Assembly: GCA_021292105.1 (NCBI GenBank)
Contig: CM037870.1
Coordinates: 17,353,087-17,417,086 of the forward strand
DNA: 64,000 nt
From: Anadara kagoshimensis
Taxonomy: Eukaryota > Mollusca > Bivalvia > Arcoida > Arcidae
Direction: 5' to 3'
The stretch's first letter is position 1. Each line of letters starts with the position of its first letter. A program made the position numbers and the translations under genes. Below the pieces are notes generated by a model, which was not told the DNA's origin, searched no databases, and saw only the letters and a program-made list of their open reading frames with translations. Shown here piece by piece: positions 34,216-43,240 of the stretch.

Positions 34216-35209
34216 CGGGTTTCACAAACTCTAAACCCATCTGATATTAATTCCATTGTAATATAACCCTCAAGTTTTTGTTGTTATTTCATTTTAAAGA
34301 AGCATGATGTATTTCCAGAATAATCGGGAAACTCATAAGGAAATTAATTTAAACAGCCATCTAAATATTTTAATAATAATTCATGTTGTTAATCTATCGA
34401 AATGATCTCAAAATGATCAAAAAATCATTTTTTTTTCTGTGATAGATTGCTATAATCCTTTCTCGATAGTGTTTTTTGCCTGCCCAATGTCACGTATGTT
34501 TGCATTTTGTCATGACATAAATTAATATTTTTCAGAAAATTAACGAATTTAAAGTATTTTTAAAAATTAAAAATTTTAATAAGGCCTGTCGAAAGTTTAA
34601 CATTTAGCTTTAGAATAAGTGCCGAATTGAGCTTTCGTTAGCTATATTTTGGCAATTGTTTACGTCTTAGGAGTTTTCGGTCACAAGCCATTAAAACACT
34701 TGGACCCTCGGATGAACTACCAGAGCGAAACTTGAGACAGGTCTGTACTTTGCATGTTTTTTTCAACTATACTTCTGGTTGAGCTCACCTGAGATTTGGT
34801 GGGTCTATAGCAACTCACAATAAAGGCCGACCTTCATTAGAAGTTGCTACATTGCTCACTTGTGCCATTTGACTCTTTGTTATTCACTTGTCAGATTGAC
34901 ATGGCGAAAAGATGATATGTCACCACAACGTAAAACTCAAAATGCGAAAAAAATGTCACGCGAATCGACTTGCAAAGCTGAACATACGTTACGGGAAAAA
35001 TGAAAAAAAAAACAAAAAACATCGGTGTCACTCGTATCTCTAAGTGCTCTATTGCGAGCGGATTATTATCCCTTGTGATGCATTGTTTTATAAAATTTCA
35101 AAAGAAGCACATGACAAAAGTAACCATTAAACTCCTATATTTAATCTCAAACTGTCATCATTTCCAGGGCTTCATTCAGCATATTATCACATTTACGCAA
35201 AGTATTAAT
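34216..35209. other. 3' flank of CBM14/PAN gene; repeat fragment
   Basis: 34585-34760 (cctgtcgaaagtttaacatt…gagctttcgttagctata…gacaggtctgtac) is a partial copy of the larger unit tandemly repeated at 36465-37323. 34775-34870 (gagctcacctgagatttggt…) is typical dispersed-repeat text. No gene. Confidence 0.45.
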
Positions 35210-35475
35210 TTAATCAGCGACACCAAACCGAGACTGCGCATTGTCTCCAAGAGTCTCAATGTTTGGTTTCACATCATACAATTCACATATAGATGCAGGC
35301 AATGCCGAATTTTTAATAAAGTTAAAGGATAGACAGTTTTGAGGGCCTCTTGAGGTACATATATTTGCGCAGTTGATTATACTTTTCGCTTGAGTGGTTT
35401 CTATTGGCGTCTGTAGATGTTGTTTGTTTTTTGTCACGGTGTAGTGGTTTGAAATAAATCTGCTGTTGTCGTTAC
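35210..35475 (-). CDS. Exon 3: PAN/apple-like domain
   Basis: 88 residues with Cys pattern C-x3-C-x7-C-x13-C around LSFNF, as in PAN domains, which bind proteins or sugars. Stop TAA at 35212-35210. Confidence 0.82.
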
Positions 35476-35685
35476 CTGAAAGTAAAAAATATAAATATAT
35501 GGAAAATTCAGAGCCTCGAAAAAGCGTCATAATTCAACAGAAATTATATATACATAATTAACAAATACGGCTGAGAATTTTAAGACAACGAAGTCGAAAA
35601 TACCTTAAAAAGGAAAAATGTCGCGTTTGTTATATTTTCGCGTACGTTCACGAAAGTAGCAAGGCGCTAAAATAAAATTTTCGCG

Positions 35686-35736
<51 letters not shown>

Positions 35737-37529
35737 TAGCAGCGAAAATAGAAATACGCGAATAACTCGAAATGGCTCTGATTGTAAATCGCGAAAAATT
35801 CCCATTTTACAGTACACAAACAGTTTTAAATAAATAATATAACAAATAAAAAAATAATAAAAATAATAATTTTAAAAAATCCCCAAAGCTTAAACCTCGG
35901 CAAATGAGCTATTTACCCGCAAGTTTCTTTATGCCATTTGCCGAGGACAAATGACATTTATAAAGGAACTTGCGGGTAAATAGCTCGATAGATAGTATAC
36001 TCAACTAATATAATAAAGGTCGCGTAACTATAGAAGGATGAAATAATTAATAAAAAATTAACGCTTATTGACAATGCATAACAATAAATTAAACTCATGT
36101 ATAGAATTATATTTTCGATTATATAGGCAAACAACATTTACCTGTCCGCTTGACCTTTAATTTTATTTATCATGATGGACCGGTTCATCTACTTATAGGG
36201 CATAAAGGCGTTTATTTCGCCTTTCATGGGAAATATGCATTGTTTATGTATAAACTGTGAATCCTAACACTACCCATTGGGCGGATCATCGTATATGAAT
36301 GAATATTCTTAACAAAAGGTCAAGCGGGCAGGTCAATGGTGTTTCCTACGCAACATTACCACTCTTACACTTGTTAAGTGGTAATATAGGTATTACTCAA
36401 AATTAAATGACAAAAGTCTGCGACAGCTGGTTTTTTTAATCAATCTTGAGAAGAGAGTAACATAGTACATGTATAACATACCATTGTCACCGCATGTCCT
36501 AATTATCGGACAGTAGGTTTACAGACCTGCCGAAAGTTGAACACTGAGCTAACAAAAAAGTGAGCTCGACAATCGAGTGGCCGAGATATGGATAGCAACT
36601 GACCGAGAGATAGATAGTGGCAACTGTCGTTCTACAGTCCAGCCTGCCTTAAAGGTCGCCTTTATATAAGGGTCATCTGCTTATAAAGGCCAGTAGAAAT
36701 GTATTCCAATTGTTCTTTATTCATATGTTTGAACCTATATATAAAGGCCACCTGTCCATAATGGCCACTTTTACAGGTTCCCTTTGGGTGGCCTTTATAG
36801 ACAGGTTTGACTGTATAGCTAACTAGGGCTCAAAATGAGCTGTCGATCCTCAAATAATTAGTTACTCAGTGTTCATGTTTCGACAGTTCTGTACATGTGC
36901 TGTGTCATTATCACCACATTGTCCTAATTATCGGACAGTACGGTACATAGACCTGTCGAAAGTTTAACACTGAGCTAACGAAAAGTAATCACGATTCGGC
37001 TGTCGGGTGGTCGAAATATACCGAGAGAGAGATAGCAGTTGACAAAAAGCTGTTGATATACAGTCAAACCTGTTTATAAAGGCTACCCAAGGGAACTGGT
37101 AAAAGTGGCCTTTATGAACAGGTGACCTTTATATACAGGTCCAAATGATATGAATAAACAACAATCGGGATACAATTCTTCTGGCCTTTATAAGCAGGTC
37201 GCCCTTATATAGAGGTGGCGTTTAAGACAGGTTGGACTGTATAGCTAAAGAGGGGACGAGTTGAACTACGGACCCGACACTAATATGTTAGCTTATTGGT
37301 AAACTTTTGTCAGGTCTGTACAGTATGTTAAATTAAGGTGAAATGCCAAATTCGTATACGCAGCATGATTAACCGTGGAACTTTACTTACAATGCGTTTC
37401 AAATGTTAATCCTAAGAGGTTAGGACAATGAATAACCTTGTTATAAAGTTTAGCCAAAATTAGGCACCTTATTTCCGATGGCCATATATGTATTTATTTT
37501 AATACAAAACACAGGGACCAGTTTCATAA

Positions 37530-37567
<38 letters not shown>

Positions 37568-40500
37568 ATAAGTATATAAAAAGAGTACTTTTATAGAACT
37601 GTAATGTGCTACTTTTGAATTTTTATAAATGTCATGTGCTACTTTTGAATGCATTATTTCATAAAAATTCAAAAGTAGCACATGGCGTAACTATAAGTTA
37701 TTATGAAACTGGTTCCTGTGATGCAAAACTTTAAATAACAAAGTTAGGTTTTACAATCTTATAAATCATGTTTGAAGCCAAACATCAAAATGGAAGGGGG
37801 AAAAACAAACTCGGTAAGCAATATTTTTGTATCGTCAGATATATACTACTTTCTAAATGGGTACTTAAGTCGAATAATGAATGTGGTCCCCGTCAGGCTG
37901 GCCAATCAAATTCATGTATTTGTCCAGATCGGTACATTTTTAGTGCACAAGGTTGCCATTTACGGATACGTTTTTATCGTTAAGTGTTTGATTTTGGTAA
38001 AATTTTCATACAAAATGTCCGAATTTTTAGTACTTTTAATTTAAAAAAAACGTCAAAATTGGACAAATATGTCTATTTTGACCTTTTCATTTCATCCGTC
38101 TCTTTATGCGTTTTTTATGAAACAAATCCGTCGAATTGGTAAGCCTGTTCTGCAATCCTCCTTACCTGATGATGGTGGTGGTGGTACCTGTTCTATCTGT
38201 GGTGCACATGTGGTGGCGGCGTAGTTACAATTGACGAGAAGCTGGTCCCAGGTGGTACCCACTGGACAGGTGTAGTGAAAGGTACTTCCAAAAGTACAAT
38301 GATAGTAGCTGGCACAATCTGTGGCATCCTCATGGTAACCATCTGTCTTATCCAAACAAAATTCACTGTTGAAGCTAAAATTGAAAATGTTTGCCGATTT
38401 GTTTTTTTTTACTCGTACCAAGCAGAATTTATGCAGAACATTGTTATACCTCCCCGCAAACTAGTTTCTGGGGGTTGTATAGGAATCGCCGTGTCTGTTT
38501 GATCGTGCCCGGGCCATATCTCATGATTGCTTTGAACGACTGTCATAAAACTTCACATGAATAATCTTCATGGTCTAAAGGTGTGGTATGGCCTTGAATC
38601 AAAGTCATATCGGAAAGGTCAAGGTCGCGGAAAAACATTAAACTCTTGTAGATTTTTGGGTTGGGGGTATTTTGCTCTCAAGAGACAGTTCTGGTTAAAT
38701 CTAGAGAGAATACTGTAGCCAAATTATTCGAATCCACATACAGATATATAGATGACGTTTTATTTCTCCATAGCCTAAAGGGAGACTATGTGACTGTAAA
38801 TGCTATCTGTCCTTGTGAGCTTGAAATTAAAGATACGGCTGATTCTTCAAGTTCTGCTTTATATTTAAACTTATACCTAAATTATGACGCCAACGAAATG
38901 CTTCATTTGAAGCTGTATAGCAAAGGTGATAACTTTAAATTTTCTATCGTCTTTTTTCTTTTTCTATGCAGCAATGTAACTGTTTTTTCTGTCTGTGGTG
39001 TATTTGTTTCACAATTAATTTACGCTATGTTATAGCTTGTTTCCGCTATGGACACTTTACATAACAATGCAAGCTGCTTATAAATAATTTGTTGACGCAA
39101 AGCTATTGCAAGCCTAGGCATATTAAGGCCCTCGAAAAAAGGTTTATGGTCGTCATCACTATATTGTTGATAAGTATGATGTGCTTGTTTACAGGCTTAC
39201 CCTGGATATGTTTGACGTCCAATAGTTCCATGGTCCTTTCAATTTTGATTACACACATTGCGGTTGTAGCTAGCTAAACAAGAGATGCTTGCCTTTCCGA
39301 AACACTTGACCTCACATCGCTGGCGGAAATTCACAGGTTTAACTTATTTTGTCAGTTTCAAAATTTTTGAAACACAATGATACAAAGAAAACATAAACAA
39401 TCAGTCGTAATATAAAAACACATATTGAGACAATCAGAGCCGTAACTACTACAGAGGCAGACGAGGCAGTTGCCTCGTCCAGGATTTTCTTAAATTCTGG
39501 GTAATTAAATCCAAAATATCCAAATAAATTACTGATAAAAACCTATGAGTTTGTTAATTTGTAAATCTTTGTTGAAGCTTTAACAGGTAAAAGGTTTTCT
39601 TTTTGCCCTCTATGAACTATCTTTCCAGATCTTTTTGTGTTTCGTTTGGAATTTTATACACAAATTGCAACTTCCAGTTTGCACATCATTTGTGAAAATA
39701 TGCGGCACTGCCAAAGCAATCTAAACTCGACAACTTCTTTACGAAACGCTCAGAACCTGCAACTACATGCACACTATCGGATTCTGCTAGTGAAATATCA
39801 ATCCTGAAGCTGTGATAGTTCCCACTTGCCAAACACAGCATAAAGAACAGGTTATATAGTTTTTGCTGCATCCGACTGTCTGTCTGTCTTTCTACTTTAC
39901 AGAATTATTCAGTATGAACCATAATAATTTCTGAAAGATTAACATTTTCGGTTTCCTTGGGGATTGTTAATCCAGTGAGTCACTAAATATATAAGAGCCA
40001 ACGACGTAATCAAAATGTTGTACATTTTTCGAAGCAAATTTTGCATTTAAATTGAAGGACAAGGGATGTTGTGTCAAAAATGTCAAAAATTTCCAGGAGG
40101 GGGGCATACCCCCGGCCCCCTATCTTGACGCTTGCCTCGCCCACAAATCAATCCTAGTTACGGCCCTGACAATGAGTTAACATTTCAATGTTTTAAAATA
40201 GGAGATAATAAGATGTCCGACTGATTTGATATGCGTTTTTCACTATTATTTCTTTACCAAGATTTTCCTTTAATTGGGGAAATTGGGATCTGGCCTTACA
40301 TAAACGTACATGTACAACATGAATTATATGTCCTGTGCTCAGTTTAAATATACCAAAAAAAGGTTTCATTCAGAGACAGTACTCAACGTTACAAAGTTGG
40401 CCCTCCTCCGAGAACAATTTTTCAAAGATATAATTAAAAAAAAAAAACCCTCATTTTCAAATTTTGACATTGGAAAACATAAAGATCGACTTTGTAAAAA

Positions 40501-41093
40501 AAACCAATAAAATGTTACCTTTTTATGAGCCCAAATCTGAAAATTCGAATAAACCGTGATATTATTTTTTTTTCATTTAAATACACGTTTGAAATTAAAT
40601 GTTCAAATACCGGGTATTTAGACATTTATTCTTCAGAAGTCAAAACGGTTTATTTAGGATATTATCTCATCGCTCTTTACAGCTATGCAAAATCACAAAT
40701 ATCCGTGGGGGTTAAATTTCACTATTTTCGTGGGTTATTAATTGCCACGAAATTGTCAACGAAAATGTTTAGCTGGCATGTATTTCGAAAATACGAAATA
40801 ACTATTGCGAATACACATTATAACTTTTTTTTACTGATGTCACCTTACGGGCTCCGTAATCATGACCTCTAAATGGGATTTATTTCCACAAAACACTTGG
40901 CGTTCTGTGAAAATGTTTGCTAATGTTTTTTATATATAAAATCACAAAACCACGAAAGTTTAACCCACGAATATATGAATTACTACAGTAATTATATTGA
41001 AATCACTTACCATTCCCCGGAGTCTAACATAAAAATTATAAAAAATAAAACTCCTAGAAAAAACTTCTCAGCGTAAAATTCGGTCGAAGCCAT
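35210..41093 (-). CDS. Secreted peritrophin-A (CBM14) + PAN/apple protein, three exons
   Basis: Three exons join without a break into 185 codons plus stop. Exon 1 (41093-41011): ATG and a hydrophobic leader (MASTEFYAEKFFLGVLFFII…), then donor ATG|GTAAGT. Exon 2 (38374-38166): acceptor ttttcaattttag, a six-Cys peritrophin-A chitin-binding domain (FCLDKTDGYHEDATDC…YYHC…YTCPVGTTWD…NC…TTC) and a Pro-rich linker (PPPPSSG), donor CAG|GTAAGG. Exon 3 (35475-35210): acceptor tttactttcag, a PAN/apple-like domain (NCANIC…NCLSFNF…ICELYDV) to a TAA stop. Phases 2 and 1 match at both junctions, and the total of 558 bases divides by three. Probably a secreted chitin-binding or matrix/immune protein; partner unknown. 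A first exon further upstream is not needed. Confidence 0.85.
35690..35732 (+). repeat. (TA)n microsatellite
   Basis: About 20 uninterrupted TA units, in intergenic sequence upstream of exon 3 on the plus-strand map (inside intron 2 of the CBM14/PAN gene). It sits within a ttcgcg-rich MITE-like block (35590-35815). Confidence 0.95.
35895..35986. repeat. Two interleaved inverted repeats (A-B-A'-B')
   Basis: A cctcggcaaatg (35895-35906) is the complement of 35935-35946. B (35906-35931, gagctatttacccgcaagtt…) is the complement of 35961-35986 with one mismatch. The order is A, B, A', B', so both cannot form a simple nested hairpin. Confidence 0.85.
36634..36814 (-). mobile_element. MITE, 'ttataaaggcc' family, nested
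   Basis: Ends acagtccagcctgcc … caggtttgactgt, flanked by TA on both sides, as for Tc1/mariner-type MITEs. The body is the reverse complement of the copy at 37060-37240. Confidence 0.85.
37060..37240 (+). mobile_element. MITE, 'ttataaaggcc' family, nested
   Basis: Ends acagtcaaacctg … caggttggactgt with TA flanks; body aaaggctacccaagggaact, ctggcctttataagcagg, cccttatatagaggtgg. About 180 bp and no coding capacity. Confidence 0.87.
37510..37720. mobile_element. Foldback MITE with A-run
   Basis: Terminal inverted repeats cacagggaccagtttcataa (37510 on) and its near complement ending ggttcctgtg (37720). Inside, tgtgctacttttgaattttt is also inverted (aaaaattcaaaagtagcaca, 37660-37683). A run of about 30 A (37536-37566) lies next to the left end. 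Confidence 0.82.
38166..38374 (-). CDS. Exon 2: peritrophin-A chitin-binding domain
   Basis: 209 bases, six Cys and the aromatic residues (YY, FHY, W) of CBM14. Enters in phase 2 (TG|C = Cys) and leaves in phase 1 (G|GT = Gly). Confidence 0.88.
38511..38640 (+). repeat. Dispersed repeat, related to 6908-7165
   Basis: Shares atctcatgattgctttgaac, gactgtcataaaacttcaca, aataatcttcat and ggaaaggtcaaggtcg. It abuts the RT fragment that starts at about 38690. Confidence 0.7.
38690..39375 (+). mobile_element. Longest RT-element copy, includes the YIDD catalytic motif
   Basis: The plus-strand frame (38661-39035) has FESTYRYIDDVLFLHS, with the YxDD motif of reverse transcriptases. It goes on through CELEIKDTADSSSSALYLNL, LHLKLYSKGDNFKFSIV and a GVFVSQLIYAML end at a stop. 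The continuing text to 39200 (…gttgacgcaaagctattgca…, …ggtcgtcatcactatattgt…) matches the C-terminal part of the other copies but is broken by frameshifts. A degraded 3' tail follows to 39370. So the family's palm and thumb regions can be read here; the upstream fingers and any second domain are missing. It is in intron 1 of the CBM14/PAN gene. Confidence 0.82.
39435..40168. mobile_element. Non-autonomous DNA transposon, CAG…CTG ends, 5 bp target duplication
   Basis: Left end cagagccgtaactact; right end read inward cagggccgtaactagga. Both sides are flanked by acaat (39430-39434 and 40169-40173). CAG-type ends with this motif are typical of hAT-like elements; a 5 bp duplication is known for some hAT groups. 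734 bp; a 61-codon minus frame inside has no recognised domain. A G/C-rich end (ggaggggggcatacccccgg) precedes the right end. Confidence 0.8.
41011..41093 (-). CDS. Exon 1: signal peptide
   Basis: 27 codons plus two bases. Hydrophobic core FFLGVLFFIIFML follows a short polar N-terminus; cleavage is likely near the DSGEC segment at the exon junction. It ends with TG|GTAAGT. Confidence 0.8.
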
Positions 41094-41579
41094 ATCTTTC
41101 TTCAGTCTTATAAAAAACAGAATATGTTTCACACATTGTCTATGACTATAGTAGTAATTTAAAGAAGTGAATACTTGCATGTGTACTTATATTTTTGACT
41201 TTAAAAAATAAATATTTACCTAACGGTAAATTACTTTCACATAATCGGGCCATAGATATAAATGTATTTTTTGCAAGAAACGGGCTAAGAAAAAGTTATT
41301 GTAAAGAAATCAATAGGTAGTACACTTGTTTATTTGTTTTTATGTATATATCTATATATATTATTTACCTTCTCTCCATATATACACATATATAAGTGCA
41401 AACATGCTTTTCATTGGGTGAGGTTGAAGGTCAATCCCTAAAACAGTATAAATGGGTTTAATTACCGCGCAAAGTAAACTGAATACCGCGCGCTTGCACA
41501 TTTTTAGACAGTGAAGTAGTTATATTTGTATTTTCTTAGGGGAAAAGTATATTAAAACACTGCTGCTTTCCAATACACT

Positions 41580-43240
41580 CACTGATTAGGTTTAACGGTT
41601 CCTCCTCCTTTCGGATAGTTTAACGGTTTCCTCCTTTCGGATAGGTTTAACTGTTCCTCCTTTCGGTTAGGTTTAACGGCTCCCTTTCGGATAGGTTTAA
41701 CGGTTCCTCCTTTCGGATAGGTTTAACTCTTCCTCCTTTCGATAGGTTTTAACGGTTCCTCCTTTTGGATAGGTTTAACTGTTCCTCCTTTCGGATAGGT
41801 TTTAACTCTCCTCCTTTTGGATAGGTTTAACGGTTCCTCCTTTCGGATAGGTTTACTCTTCCTCCTTTCGGATAGGTTTAACTGTTCTTCCTTTCGGATA
41901 GGTTAACTGTTCCTCCTTTCGGATAGGTTTAACTGCTCCTCCTTTCGATAGGTTTAACGGTTCCTCCTTTCGGATAGGTTTAACTGTTCCTCCTTTCGAA
42001 TAGGTTTAACGGCTCCTCCTTTCGGATAGGTTTAACGGTTCCTCCTTTCGGATAGGTTTAACTCTTCCTCCTTTCGGATAGGTTTAACGGTTCCTCCTTT
42101 TGGATAGGTTTAACTGTTCCTCCTTTCGGATAGGTTAAACTCTTCCTCCTTTTGGATAGGTTTAACGGTTCCTCCTTTCGGATAGGTTTAACTCTTCCTC
42201 CTTTCGGATAGGTTTAACTGTTCTTCCTTTCGGATAGGTTTAACTGTTCCTCCTTTCGGATAGGTTTAACTGCTCCTCCTTTCGGATAGGTTTAACGGTT
42301 CCTCCTTTCGGATAGGTTTAACTGTTCCTCCTTTCGGATAGGTTTAACGGCTCCTCCTTTCGGATAGGTTTAACGGTTCCTCCTTTCGGATAGGTTTAAC
42401 TCTTCCTCCTTTCGGATAGGTTTAACGGTTCCTCCTTTTGGATAGGTTTAACTGTTTCTCCTTTCGGATAGGTTTAACTCTTCCTCCTTTTGGATAGGTT
42501 TAACGGTTCCTCCTTTCGGATAGGTTTAACTCTTCCTCCTTTCGGATAGGTTTAACTGTTCTTCCTTTCGGATAGGTTTAACTGTTCCTCCTTTCGGATA
42601 GGTTTAACTGCTCATCCTTTCGGATAGGTTTAACGGTTCCTCCTTTCGGATAGGTTTAACTCTTCCTCCTTTCGGATAGGTTTAACTGTTCCTCCTTTCG
42701 GATAGGTTTAACGGTTCCTCCTTTCGGATAGGTTTAACGGTTCCTCCTTTCGGATAGGTTTAACGGTTCCTCCTTTCGGATAGGTTTAACGGTTCCTCCT
42801 TTCGGATAGGTTTAACTCTTCCTCCTTTCGGATAGGTTTAACTGTTTTTCCTTTCGGATAGGTTTAACGGTTCCTCCTTTTGGATAGGTTTAACTCTTCC
42901 TCCTTTTGGATAGGTTTAACTGCACCTCCTTTCGGATAGGTTTAACTCTTCCTCCTTTCGGATAGGTTTAGCTGTTCCTCCTTTCGGATAAGTTTAACTC
43001 TTCCTCCTTTTGGATAGGTTTAACGGTTCCTCCTTTCGGATAGGTTAACTCTTCCTCCTTTCGGATAGGTTTAACTGCTCCTCCTTTCGGATAGGTTTAA
43101 CTCTTCCTCCTTTCGGATAGGTTTAACTGTTCCTCCTTTCGGATAGGTTTAACTCTTCCTCCTTTCGGATAGGTTTAAATGTTCCTCCTTTCGGATAGGT
43201 TTAACTCTTCCTCCTTTCGGATAGGTTTAACTGTTCCTCC
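41580..43240 (+). repeat. Minisatellite block A, 26 bp units
   Basis: Tandem units of the type taggtttaac(g/t)gttcctcctttcgga, about 63 copies. Variants (cggtt, ctctt, ctgtt, ctgctc) repeat in a fixed order every 13 units: the rare gttcttcctttcgg unit occurs near 41885, 42221 and 42559, giving a higher-order period of about 337 bases. Confidence 0.96.

Larger units (their letters stand above)
36465..37323 (+). repeat. Tandem pair of ~430 bp units, each with a nested MITE
   Basis: Unit 1 about 36465-36894, unit 2 about 36895-37323. Both start attgtcaccgca/attatcaccaca…tgtcctaattatcggacagt, continue acctg(c/t)cgaaagtt.aacac tgagctaac… and end gt…cg.cagttctgtaca or gtcaggtctgtaca. Each contains one CAGTC-ended MITE at the same place. 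Confidence 0.75.

Noticed and set aside
35605..35817. 70-codon minus-strand frame with an YIYIYI run
   Set aside because: It reads through the (TA)n microsatellite; low complexity.
37768..38044. Two overlapping plus-strand frames near 37.8 kb
   Set aside because: Antisense to and inside the CBM14/PAN intron, with no recognisable domain or splice signals.
40525..40872. 115-codon plus-strand frame
   Set aside because: Built from AT-rich text and a MITE-like segment (ttaaatttcactattttcgt gggtta); no domain, inside an intron of the CBM14/PAN gene.
41100..41130. TATA box for the CBM14/PAN gene (ttttttataag on the minus strand)
   Set aside because: It lies only about 15-25 bases before the start codon, too close to serve unless the leader is almost absent.
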